A stretch of DNA of 64,000 nt, from NCBI RefSeq assembly GCF_000425365.1, contig NZ_AUDH01000004.1, forward strand, positions 1-64,000, written 5' to 3'. Below are positions 1 through 7,533 of this stretch, one piece after another. The DNA is from Rubritepida flocculans DSM 14296 (GTDB taxonomy: Bacteria > Pseudomonadota > Alphaproteobacteria > Acetobacterales > Acetobacteraceae). Under the pieces are notes generated by a model. That model saw only the letters and a list, made by a program, of their open reading frames with translations. It searched no databases and was not told where the DNA came from. The position numbers and the translations under genes are program-made. Within the stretch, counting starts at the first letter, position 1. Every line of letters begins with the position of its first letter.

Positions 1-42
1 GAGGCATCCGCGCTGCCTGCCGGCGTCTAATTATTAGCGGTT

Positions 43-72
43 CCCCGTCGGAGGTCGCCGCGACCGGCGGGG
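43..72. terminator. Possible hairpin terminator of an upstream gene
   Basis: CCCCGTCGG at 43-51 can pair with CCGGCGGGG at 64-72 around a 12-base loop, with one G-T pair. It follows a frame-1 TAA at 28-30, so it may end a transcript entering from the left. There is no run of T after the stem, so this is only suggestive. Confidence 0.25.
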
Positions 73-312
73 GCGTGAGGGCGATGGTGGCGTGATGGCG
101 TACCGGTCGAACCCGGGGCCAGGCAGAACCCGTTTAGAGTCTCGCGCCCCCGAGCGCGCGAAACTGATTGGGAGCCAGGCCGCGGATTGCATCAGGGCCA
201 GCGGCCATGAGCCGCGCAGACAGGCCGGACACATGACCGCACCCGACCGCGGCGCCGATCGTCAAATCGCCCTTGCGTCGAAGGGGCCGTCCACACAAGC
301 CTCTAAGCCGGA

Positions 313-413
313 CGTATCTCGCACGCCGGGTTGGTGGGCGGCGGCGTGCCAAAACAAAGATATACCAGCGGCCGCGCGCAGCTTCAGCGGTCAAAGCAAG
401 CGGCCGCTGGTAT
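313..413 (-). repeat. Palindromic repeat family, copy D (degraded)
   Basis: Arms ATACCAGCGGCCGC (362-375) and GCGGCCGCTGGTAT (400-413) are perfect inverted repeats around a 24-base centre that is itself partly self-complementary. Read on the minus strand, the box is followed by a TTTGTTTTGGCACGCCGCC stretch and then by a decayed half of the family's GATACGGTCGGCATG palindrome near 313-323. Orientation matches the copy at 7381-7506. The additional hairpin seen in the copies at 5386 and 55702 is absent. It sits upstream of the lipoprotein gene. Confidence 0.8.
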
Positions 414-511
414 GAATCGGGGCGGCGGCGCGCGGCGTTTGCCGCCATGCACAGCCCGCGATAGAAACCAAAAGCTTGCCGGGCGATGACGAGCCCCGCA
501 CGAGAAGGAAC

Positions 512-925
512 ATGCCCTTGCGGATGCGCGCTGCCCTGCCGGCCCTGCTCGCGGGCCTCCTCGCGGGATGCGAGAGCCTGCCCGGCGTGAGCATGCCGGC
601 CCTGACCCTGCCGGACTTCTCCTTCCTGCGGCCCGCCACGGAGGGCGAGGCGCCGCCGCCCGCGCCCATCGCCGCCGCCGCCGAGCAGGCGCCCCGCGGA
701 ACGGACCCGCTGGCCGCCTTCGCCGCGAGCGCCACGCCGGGCGCGACGGGCGTGGTCGAGGGGCAGCCCGCGCGCCTCGTGCGCGTCTATCACGCGGCCA
801 GCGGGCGCGAGTGCCGGGAGGTGCTGCTCGGCGCGGGCCTGTCGCAGCGCGCGGCGGTGGCCTGCCGCCAGCCCGATGGCAGCTTCGCCTCCTCGCGGCC
901 CCTGCTGCAGGGCGGGCGGCCCTAG
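512..925 (+). CDS. Small lipoprotein of the polysaccharide export cluster
   Basis: A 137-residue protein starting at the ATG preceded by AAGGAA. The N-terminus is a short charged stretch, then a hydrophobic segment ending in the lipobox LLAGC (Cys20), so it should be a lipidated envelope protein. A Pro/Ala-rich linker (about 35-75) leads to a C-terminal part with two cysteines (in RECREVL and VACRQPDG), which resembles the small DVU3141-like surface lipoproteins. It ends six bases before the KpsM-like permease and probably belongs to the same transcript. A role in capsule export is inferred from position only. Confidence 0.7.
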   Translation: MPLRMRAALPALLAGLLAGCESLPGVSMPALTLPDFSFLRPATEGEAPPPAPIAAAAEQAPRGTDPLAAFAASATPGATGVVEGQPARLVRVYHAASGRECREVLLGAGLSQRAAVACRQPDGSFASSRPLLQGGRP

Positions 926-931
926 CCGGCC

Positions 932-1744
932 ATGGAGCGCCGGGCGCCCCGCGCGATCCTGGAGGATTCGGGCTTCTGGCGCGCGGCCCGCGTCCAGGCC
1001 GGCGTGATCGGCGCGCTGATCCTGCGCGAGATCCACACGCGCTTCGGGCGGCGCAACCTCGGCTTCGTCTGGCTGTTCCTCGAGCCGGCCATCCTCGCCG
1101 TCGGGGTGAGCATCATCCGCGCCGTCCGGCGCGAGGCCTTGCCGGGCGGCCTGGACATCGTGGCCTTTTTCACCATCGGCTACACGCTCTTCTACCTGCA
1201 GCGCGCCGTGATCGCGCGCGCCGCCCACACGGCGGAGGGCAACCGCGCCATCCTCGCCCATGCGCGGATCACGCTGGAGGACATCCTCATCGCACGCACC
1301 CTGCTGGAAACCGGCGCGGTGATGATGACGGCGCTGATCTTCGTCGTGCTGATCGGCGTCTTCTCCGGGGTGTGGCCGCGCAGCATCGTCCAGATGGGCA
1401 TCGGCTTCGTGCTGTTCGGGCTGATGGCGCACGGCTTTGCGCTGGTCGTGCTGTCGCTGGCGCGCTTCGACGCCGACGTGCTGGACAGGATCATCCACCC
1501 GCTGATGTATTTCTCCATCGTCATCAGCGGCGTGTTCTTTATGGTCTGGTGGCTGCCCAAGCCCTATCAGGACGTGGTGCTGCTGCTGCCGCTCATCCAT
1601 CTGTTCGAGTTCGTCCGCGAGGGGCAGTTCGGCCCCGACATCCCCTATCATTACGATCTGGTCTATGCCGGCGCCTGGATTTTGGTGCTGAACGTCTATG
1701 GCGGGCTGGCGCTGCGGCGCGCCCGGCCCTTCCTGCTGGAGTGA
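932..1744 (+). CDS. Capsule polysaccharide ABC transporter, KpsM-type permease
   Basis: A 270-residue ABC-2 type integral membrane protein. Residues 20-40 carry the family's amphipathic entry (ALILREIHTRFGRRNLGFVW), followed by about six membrane helices. This is the size and order of KpsM/BexB/CtrC, the channel that moves lipid-linked capsular polysaccharide across the inner membrane. The ATPase gene follows six bases after the stop, as is usual. The polymer cannot be told from this protein, and no polysaccharide synthesis gene is visible in the window. Confidence 0.88.
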   Translation: MERRAPRAILEDSGFWRAARVQAGVIGALILREIHTRFGRRNLGFVWLFLEPAILAVGVSIIRAVRREALPGGLDIVAFFTIGYTLFYLQRAVIARAAHTAEGNRAILAHARITLEDILIARTLLETGAVMMTALIFVVLIGVFSGVWPRSIVQMGIGFVLFGLMAHGFALVVLSLARFDADVLDRIIHPLMYFSIVISGVFFMVWWLPKPYQDVVLLLPLIHLFEFVREGQFGPDIPYHYDLVYAGAWILVLNVYGGLALRRARPFLLE

Positions 1745-1750
1745 GCCGCG

Positions 1751-2398
1751 ATGCTGCGCCTGCGGGGCGTGCGGAAGACCTATGTCGAGGCGGGCCGCCC
1801 CCGCGAGGTGCTGCGCGGCGTGGACGCCACCATCCACATGGGCGATGCGGTGGGCATACTGGGGCGCAACGGCTCGGGCAAATCCACCTTGCTGCGGATC
1901 ATGTCGGGCCGCGAGCAGCCCACCGCCGGCGTGGTGGAGCGGCGCATGACCGTCTCCTGGCCGCTCGGCTATGACGGCGGGGTGCACGATGCGCTGACAG
2001 GGGCGGACAATGCCCGCTTCCTGGCCCGCGTCTATGGCCGCCCCCCCGGCTGGGTGGTGGATTTCGTGACAGAGTTCTCGGAACTCGGCCACGAGATGCA
2101 TGAGCCGGTGCGGACCTACTCGGCAGGCATGAAGGCGCGGCTGAGCTTCGCCCTCTCGCTTGCGGTGGATTTCGACTGCTATCTTCTGGACGAGGTGACC
2201 TCCGCCGGGGATGCCCGCTTCAACGCCAAGTGCCGGCAGGCGCTGCTGGCGCGGCGCCGGCGCAGCGCGGTCATCCTGGTCTCGCATCACGAGGAGACGG
2301 TCAGGACCTTCTGCCGCCACGCCGCGGTGCTCAAGAGAGGCAGGCTCACCTTCTATGAAGATATGGACGAAGCTTTCGCCCGCTACGCCGAGTTCTGA
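1751..2398 (+). CDS. Capsule polysaccharide ABC transporter, KpsT-type ATPase
   Basis: A 215-residue nucleotide-binding subunit. Walker A is GRNGSGKST (38-46), the signature is the degenerate YSAGM (122-126) typical of polysaccharide exporters, Walker B is CYLLDE (142-147), and the switch histidine lies in VSHHEE. It lacks the C-terminal carbohydrate-binding extension of O-antigen Wzt proteins, which points to the capsule (KpsT/CtrD) branch. It should energise the KpsM-like permease encoded just upstream. Confidence 0.9.
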   Translation: MLRLRGVRKTYVEAGRPREVLRGVDATIHMGDAVGILGRNGSGKSTLLRIMSGREQPTAGVVERRMTVSWPLGYDGGVHDALTGADNARFLARVYGRPPGWVVDFVTEFSELGHEMHEPVRTYSAGMKARLSFALSLAVDFDCYLLDEVTSAGDARFNAKCRQALLARRRRSAVILVSHHEETVRTFCRHAAVLKRGRLTFYEDMDEAFARYAEF

Positions 2399-2450
2399 GC
2401 GTCGCCTCGCCCGCGACCCCCGCCTGCCGGAGCGGCAGGAGGATGCGCGC

Positions 2451-3599
2451 ATGGTGCTCGGCTATGCCGGCGGCCTGGAGGAGGGCGGGCCGCCCCGCCG
2501 GGCGCTGCCCGGCTTCGTGCGCCGCCATCCCTTCAGCTTCGCCGTGCTGCTGCCCACCTTCCTGATCGCGCTCTACTTCTTCGCCATCGCCACCCCGCAA
2601 TACATTTCCGAGACGCAGTTCGTGCTGCGCAACCAGGCGGCCCCGACCAGCGTCAGCGGGCTTTCGGGGCTGGTGGGGGCGGCCGGCGGCCTGCCGACCA
2701 CGACGGAGGAGGAGCGCAGCGTCGCCGCCTATCTCGTCTCGCACGACGCGATCCGCGAGGTGCGGCAGCGGATGGACCTCGTCGCCGTCTTCCGGCCCGA
2801 GGGGGCGGACCCGATCTCGCGCCTGTGGTGGGCGAACCCCTCGGCCGAGCGGCTGCGCGACCATTTCCGCAACCAGGTGAGCGTGGTGCCGGACGCCTAC
2901 ACCGGCATCATCACGATGACGGTGCGCACCTACAGCCCGCGGGAGAGCCTCGATCTGGCCCGGCTGCTGCTCGAGCTGGGCGAGCGCCGCGTGAGCGAGA
3001 TGAACCAGCGCCTGCTGGACGAGACGCTGCGCGTCTCGCGCCAGGAGGTGGAGCGCGCCGAGGCGCGCGTGGCCCGCGCGCAGGAGGCGCTCACCGCCTT
3101 CCGGCAGCGCGAGCAGGCGCTGAACCCCAGCCGCTCGGCCGAGCTGACGGTGGGCAGCATCGCCGCGCTGGAGGCGGATGCGGCGCGCATGCGCACCGAG
3201 CTGCAGCAGCTCCAGGCCTTCGCGCGCCCGAATGCGCCGCAGGTGCAGGCGCTGCGCGAGCGCATCCGCGCCACCGAACAGCAGATCCAGGAGGAGCGCG
3301 CGCGGGTGGCCAGCGCCAGCCAGGGCGTGACGCAGCAGATGGCCGGTTTCGAGCGGCTGCAGCTCGAGGCGGAGTTCGCCGCGCGCATGCTCGCCGCCGC
3401 CGTGGCCGGCTTCGAGCAGGCGACGACCAACGCCCAGCGCCAGCAATTCTTCCTCCAGCGCATCGTCGAGCCCAACCTCGCCGAGCGCTCGCTCTATCCG
3501 CGGCCGGTGATGTTCACGCTCTACGCCTTCGCCGGCCTTTCGCTCGCCTATGGTCTCGTGTGGCTCATCGTCGCCGGAGTGAGGGAACATGCGGTCTGA
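2451..3599 (+). CDS. KpsE/CtrB/BexC-type capsule export inner-membrane adaptor
   Basis: A 382-residue protein with one membrane helix near each end (about 27-47 and 352-376) and a long periplasmic coiled coil between (about 200-330, rich in Glu, Arg, Gln and Ala). This is the architecture of the polysaccharide co-polymerase-like adaptors that bridge the ABC transporter to the outer-membrane channel. The ATG at 2451 is chosen because AGGAGG lies seven bases upstream; an in-frame ATG at 2357 would overlap kpsT and lacks a good site. The stop overlaps the next gene by 11 bases. Confidence 0.88.
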   Translation: MVLGYAGGLEEGGPPRRALPGFVRRHPFSFAVLLPTFLIALYFFAIATPQYISETQFVLRNQAAPTSVSGLSGLVGAAGGLPTTTEEERSVAAYLVSHDAIREVRQRMDLVAVFRPEGADPISRLWWANPSAERLRDHFRNQVSVVPDAYTGIITMTVRTYSPRESLDLARLLLELGERRVSEMNQRLLDETLRVSRQEVERAEARVARAQEALTAFRQREQALNPSRSAELTVGSIAALEADAARMRTELQQLQAFARPNAPQVQALRERIRATEQQIQEERARVASASQGVTQQMAGFERLQLEAEFAARMLAAAVAGFEQATTNAQRQQFFLQRIVEPNLAERSLYPRPVMFTLYAFAGLSLAYGLVWLIVAGVREHAV

Positions 3600-5349
3600 C
3601 AGCTTCTGGCCGGCGCTGGCCGGCGCCCTGCTGCTCGCGGCCGGGCCCGCGCTGGCGCAGCTTCCGGCCAGCATCCCCTTCGGCGCGGCCGGGGCGGCGA
3701 ACCAGCGCGCCGCGGCGGCCCAGGCGCTGGGCCTCGGCCTGCCGCAGGCGGGCAACCCGCTGCTGACGCCGGATTCCGGCGTGGCCCGCCAGGGCACCGC
3801 CACCGAGGCCGAGGCGGGGGCGCGCATCGTCCGCCCGCTCGGCGAGCCGCCGCGCCCCGCGGGGCAGACCATGGCCGTCTTCGGCGCCGCCATCTTCACC
3901 GGCCAGGCCGCCACCACCTCCGACGCGCCCAACCCGAACTACGTCCTCGCCATCGGCGACCGGGTGACGGTGCGCGCCTGGGGCGCGGTGGACGCCGAGG
4001 TCACCGCCATGGTGGACCCGCAGGGCAACATCTTCATCCCGAATGTGGGCCCGGTGCGGGTGGCCGGCGTGCGCGCGGGCGACCTGCAGCAGACGCTCGA
4101 GGCCGAAATCCGCCGCATCTACACCCAGCAGGTGCAGATCTACGCGGTGCTCGCCTCGGCCCAGCGCATCGGCGTCTTCGTCACGGGCTTCGTGCGCACC
4201 CCGGGCCGCTTCGCCGGCACCGCGGCCGACAGCCCGCTCGACTTCCTGGTGCGCGCCGGCGGCGTGGACCCCACGCGCGGCAGCTATCGCGACATCCAGC
4301 TCCTGCGCGGCGGGCGCACCGTCGCCACCATCGACCTCTACCGCTTCCTGCTGGAGGGCCGGCTGCCGCCCATCCGCATGCAGGAGGGGGACACGCTGCT
4401 CGTCGGCCGCCAGCGCGCCCTGGTGGGGGGGGATGGGGCGGTGCGCAACAACTACCTCTTCGAGGTGGGCGGGCGCGTGATGTCGGGCCGCGAGCTGATG
4501 GACCTCGCCCGCCCGCTGCCGGCGGCCACCAACGCCGTGATCCAGGGCACGCGCGAGGGCCGCCCCTGGTCGCGCTACGTCACGGTGCGCGAGCTCGCGG
4601 GCGTGACGCTGACCGACCAGGACGTGGTGACCTTCATCACCGACAGCCCCGCGCCCACGGTGCGCGTCACCGTCGAGGGCAGCCGCATCGGCCCCTCCGT
4701 GCTGGTGACCGACCGCGACGCCACACTCTGCCAGGTGCTGGACTACATCGCGGTGGACCCGCGGCTCGCGGACACGCGCAGCGTCTTCCTGCTGCGCCAG
4801 AGCGTGGCGGCGCAGCAGCGCCGCGCCATCCAGGAGGCGGCGGACCGGCTGGAGCGCCAGCTCTTCACCGCCGTGGCGCAGACCCAGGGCGTGGCCAGCA
4901 TCCGCAACACCGAGGCGCAGCTCGTCTCGAGCTACCTGCAGCGCGCGCGCACCGCGACGCCGGACGGGCGGGTGGTGGTGATGGACAGCAACGGCCGCTG
5001 CGGCCCCGTGCGCCTCGAGGACGGCGACATCATCGTGATCCCCGACCGCAGCGACACGGTGTTCGTCGCCGGCGAGGTGAGCTCGCCCGGCGCCATCCTC
5101 TGGCAGCGCGGCCTGACGCTGGACGACTACATCCGCCGGGCGGGCGGCTTCAGCCAGCGGGGCAGCGCCTCCACCGTCTTCCTGCGCCGCCCCTCGGGCG
5201 AGGTGCTGCTGGACGGCAGCCGCGCGGAAATCCGCCCGGGCGACGAGATCATCGTCGGCCCCAGGCTGGATCCGCGCTACCTGCAGCTCGGCATCGACCT
5301 CACGCAGATCGTGTTCCAGACGGCGGTGGCCGCGCGGGCCTTCCGGTGA
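3589..5349 (+). CDS. KpsD/Wza-type outer-membrane polysaccharide export protein
   Basis: A 586-residue secreted protein with a signal peptide cut after ALA (residue 23). A Poly_export domain starts about residue 116 (NYVLAIGDRVTVRAWG), followed by two or more SLBB beta-grasp repeats and a C-terminal segment (GDEIIVGPRLDPRYLQLG) near the membrane helix region. It would form the outer-membrane exit channel for the polymer handled by the three preceding genes. Its start lies inside the end of the KpsE-like gene, indicating translational coupling. It is the last gene of the cluster; a GC-rich hairpin and a repeat copy follow. Confidence 0.88.
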   Translation: MRSDSFWPALAGALLLAAGPALAQLPASIPFGAAGAANQRAAAAQALGLGLPQAGNPLLTPDSGVARQGTATEAEAGARIVRPLGEPPRPAGQTMAVFGAAIFTGQAATTSDAPNPNYVLAIGDRVTVRAWGAVDAEVTAMVDPQGNIFIPNVGPVRVAGVRAGDLQQTLEAEIRRIYTQQVQIYAVLASAQRIGVFVTGFVRTPGRFAGTAADSPLDFLVRAGGVDPTRGSYRDIQLLRGGRTVATIDLYRFLLEGRLPPIRMQEGDTLLVGRQRALVGGDGAVRNNYLFEVGGRVMSGRELMDLARPLPAATNAVIQGTREGRPWSRYVTVRELAGVTLTDQDVVTFITDSPAPTVRVTVEGSRIGPSVLVTDRDATLCQVLDYIAVDPRLADTRSVFLLRQSVAAQQRRAIQEAADRLERQLFTAVAQTQGVASIRNTEAQLVSSYLQRARTATPDGRVVVMDSNGRCGPVRLEDGDIIVIPDRSDTVFVAGEVSSPGAILWQRGLTLDDYIRRAGGFSQRGSASTVFLRRPSGEVLLDGSRAEIRPGDEIIVGPRLDPRYLQLGIDLTQIVFQTAVAARAFR

Positions 5350-5351
5350 TA

Positions 5352-5381
5352 CGGGCGGCGGCCGCGCCGGGCGGCCGCCCG
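5352..5381 (+). terminator. GC-rich stem-loop after the polysaccharide export operon
   Basis: CGGGCGGC (5352-5359) pairs with GCCGCCCG (5374-5381) three bases after the KpsD stop codon. A weak T-containing stretch (TTATA) follows. It could end the export operon, although a real U-tract is missing. Confidence 0.4.
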
Positions 5382-5385
5382 CCTT

Positions 5386-5581
5386 ATACCAGCGGCCGCT
5401 GATTTCGACTCCTGAGGAGCCGGTGCGGCCGCTGGTATGCCTTTGTTTTGGCGCGCAGCCGCCACACCGGGTCCCATCGAAGCAAAGCTTCGATGGGGGC
5501 CCGTCAACCCTGCGCGCGATACGGTCGGCATGTCATGCCGACCGTATCACATACGCGTGGCATGCCATGCCGCCCGTCTCG
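5386..5581 (+). repeat. Palindromic repeat family, copy A (left of ettA)
   Basis: Three self-complementary blocks occur in order. Box: ATACCAGCGGCCGC (5386-5399) against GCGGCCGCTGGTAT (5425-5438), with an inner CTCCTGAGGAG. Middle hairpin: CCCATCGAAGC (5473-5483) against GCTTCGATGGG (5487-5497), with an AAA loop. End palindrome: GATACGGTCGGCATG, one T, then its exact complement (5518-5548). A second, decayed copy of the end palindrome follows at about 5551-5581. Copy B on the other side of ettA is nearly identical in inverted orientation but lacks the middle hairpin. Confidence 0.93.
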
Positions 5582-5702
5582 CGCGCCAAGGCAGGGCCAA
5601 ATCACCGACTGCCGCTGTGAGGGCGCCCGGGCGCGGCATTGAAGCCCCGGGGCCGGCCCGGTAGAAGCCGCGCAACCCCCACACAGCAGGACTCGCGCCC
5701 TC

Positions 5703-7382
5703 ATGCCCGCCTGGCAGTATGTTTATGTGATGAAGAACCTCACCAAGTCCTACCCGGGCGGGCGTGAGGTGTTCAAAGGCATCACGCTCTCCTTCCTGCC
5801 GGATGCGAAGATCGGCGTGCTCGGCCCGAACGGCGCGGGGAAGTCCACGCTGATGCGAATCATGGCCGGGCGGGATCAGGATTTCGGCGGCGAGGCCTGG
5901 GCGGCCGAGGGCGCGCGCGTGGGCTATCTCGAGCAGGAGCCGCAGCTCGACCCGACCAAGACCGTGGGCGAGAACGTGCGCGCGGCCTTCACCGAGCTCG
6001 AGGCGCAGCTCAAGCGCTTCAACGAGATCAGCGAGAAATTCGCCGAGGAGATGAGCGAGGAGGAGATGAACGCCCTCCTCGCCGAACAGGGCCAGCTCCA
6101 GGAGAAGATCGACGCCGCCGATGGCTGGGAGCTCGATCGGCGCATCGACATCGCGCTCGATGCGCTGCGCTGCCCGCCGGCCGACAGCCCCGTGACCAAC
6201 CTCTCGGGCGGGGAGCGCCGGCGCGTCGCCCTCTGCCGCCTGCTGCTCGAGAAGCCCGACCTTCTGCTGCTCGACGAGCCGACGAACCATCTGGACGCGG
6301 AGAGCGTCGCCTGGCTCGAGAAGACGCTGCGCGACTACCCGGGCGCGGTGCTCGTCGTCACCCACGACCGCTACTTCCTCGACAACGTGACCAACTGGAT
6401 CCTCGAGGTGGACCGCGGCCGGGGCTACCCCTACCAGGGCAACTACTCCGCCTATCTCGAGCAGAAGCGCAAGCGCCTTGAGCAGGAGAACCGCGAGGAG
6501 CAGGCGCGAATCCGCGCCCTGGCGGCCGAGCAGGAGTGGATCGGGCGCAGCCCCTCCGCCCGCCAGGCGAAGAACAAGGCGCGCATCCAGCGCTACGAGG
6601 AGCTGCTGGAGAAGAGCCAGGAGCGCGGGCCCGGCGAGCTCGAAATCCTCATCTCGCCGCCGCCGCGCCTCGGCAACACCGTCATCGAGGCCGAGGGGCT
6701 GCGCAAGGGCTACGGCAACCGGCTGCTGATCGACGACCTCTCCTTCAAGCTGCCGCCCGGCGGCATCGTGGGCGTGATCGGCCCCAACGGCGCGGGCAAG
6801 ACCACGCTGTTCCGCATGATCACCGGCCAGGAGAAGCCCGACGCCGGCACGCTGCGCATCGGCGAGACGGTCAGCCTCGGCTATGTGGACCAGTCGCGCG
6901 ACAGCCTGGACGACAAGAAGACCGTCTGGGAGGAGATTTCCGGCGGCGACGACGTGATCAACATCGGCAAGCGGCAGATCCCCTCGCGCGCCTACACGGC
7001 CGCCTTCAACTTCCGCGGCGCGGACCAGCAGAAGCGCGTGGGCGTGCTCTCGGGCGGCGAGCGCAACCGCGTGCACCTCGCGAAGATGCTGCGCGTGCCG
7101 CACAACGTGCTGCTGCTCGACGAGCCGACCAACGACCTCGACGTGGACACGCTGCGCGCGCTCGAGGAGGCGCTGATGGAGTTCGCGGGCTGCGTCGTGG
7201 TGATCAGCCACGACCGCTGGTTCCTCGACCGCCTCGCCACGCACATCCTCGCCTTCGAGGGCGATTCCCACGTCGAGTGGTTCGAGGGGAACTTCCAGGC
7301 CTATGAGGAGGACAAGCGGCGCCGGCTCGGCAAGGACGCGACCGAGCCGCACCGCATCAAGTACCGCCCGCTGGTGCGCTGA
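5703..7382 (+). CDS. ettA: Energy-dependent translational throttle protein EttA (ABC-F ATPase)
   Basis: A 559-residue soluble tandem ABC ATPase without membrane segments, which binds the ribosomal E site and gates translation according to ATP/ADP level. Domain 1 has Walker A GPNGAGKS (41-48), LSGGE (167-171) and DEPTNHLD (191-198). The EttA-type arm lies about 95-140 and the P-site tRNA interaction linker about 240-325. Domain 2 has Walker A at 360-367 and a second DEPTNDLD. Length and the MPAWQYVYVM start match EttA (about 555 residues). The gene lies between two inverted repeat copies, and its TGA overlaps the right one. Confidence 0.95.
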   Translation: MPAWQYVYVMKNLTKSYPGGREVFKGITLSFLPDAKIGVLGPNGAGKSTLMRIMAGRDQDFGGEAWAAEGARVGYLEQEPQLDPTKTVGENVRAAFTELEAQLKRFNEISEKFAEEMSEEEMNALLAEQGQLQEKIDAADGWELDRRIDIALDALRCPPADSPVTNLSGGERRRVALCRLLLEKPDLLLLDEPTNHLDAESVAWLEKTLRDYPGAVLVVTHDRYFLDNVTNWILEVDRGRGYPYQGNYSAYLEQKRKRLEQENREEQARIRALAAEQEWIGRSPSARQAKNKARIQRYEELLEKSQERGPGELEILISPPPRLGNTVIEAEGLRKGYGNRLLIDDLSFKLPPGGIVGVIGPNGAGKTTLFRMITGQEKPDAGTLRIGETVSLGYVDQSRDSLDDKKTVWEEISGGDDVINIGKRQIPSRAYTAAFNFRGADQQKRVGVLSGGERNRVHLAKMLRVPHNVLLLDEPTNDLDVDTLRALEEALMEFAGCVVVISHDRWFLDRLATHILAFEGDSHVEWFEGNFQAYEEDKRRRLGKDATEPHRIKYRPLVR

Positions 7383-7506
7383 CACGGTCGGCATGACATG
7401 CCGACCGTATCGCGCGCAGGGTTGGTGTGGCGGCTGCGCGCCAAAACAGGGACATACCAGCGGCCGCACCGGCTCCTCAGGAGTCGAAATCAGCGGCCGC
7501 TGGTAT
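7381..7506 (-). repeat. Palindromic repeat family, copy B (right of ettA)
   Basis: Inverted relative to copy A. The end palindrome GACACGGTCGGCATG-A-CATGCCGACCGTATC (7381-7411) begins inside the ettA stop codon (TGA at 7380-7382); the single arm mismatch is the C next to that codon. A TGTGGCGGCTGCGCGCCAAAAC spacer follows, then the box ATACCAGCGGCCGC (7454-7467) and GCGGCCGCTGGTAT (7493-7506) around CTCCTCAGGAG. The 37-base middle hairpin block of copy A is cleanly missing, so the CCACACC and AACCCTGCGCGCG flanks are joined directly. Confidence 0.93.
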
Positions 7507-7533
7507 GAGGCGCGCGCGCCCCGCCCCCTGGCC

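Larger units (their letters stand above)
1..511. other. Intergenic region left of the polysaccharide export genes
   Basis: No convincing complete gene lies here. Frame 1 reads ten codons that end in TAA at 28-30, which could be the tail of a gene entering from the left; this is too short to identify. A GC-rich imperfect inverted repeat follows at 43-51/64-72. Most of the rest is featureless GC-rich DNA. A degraded copy of the window's palindromic repeat family occupies about 313-413. A Shine-Dalgarno-like AAGGAA stands just before the first real start codon at 512. Confidence 0.6.
5350..5702. other. Intergenic region upstream of ettA
   Basis: This 353-base stretch holds a GC-rich stem-loop after the KpsD-like gene (5352-5381), then repeat copy A (5386-5548) with a second degenerate palindrome attached (about 5551-5581). 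The final 120 bases before ettA contain no further recognisable element. No clear sigma-70 hexamer pair was found, so the ettA promoter must lie in the last part or inside the repeat. Confidence 0.7.

Noticed and set aside
96-120. A T-loop-like GGTCGAACCCGG
   Set aside because: No acceptor, D or anticodon stem can be built around it, so it is not a tRNA.
134-2452. A 772-codon open frame on the minus strand
   Set aside because: It is antisense to the lipoprotein, KpsM and KpsT-like genes, has low-complexity Arg/His/Gln/Ala composition and no domain; such shadows are common at this GC content.
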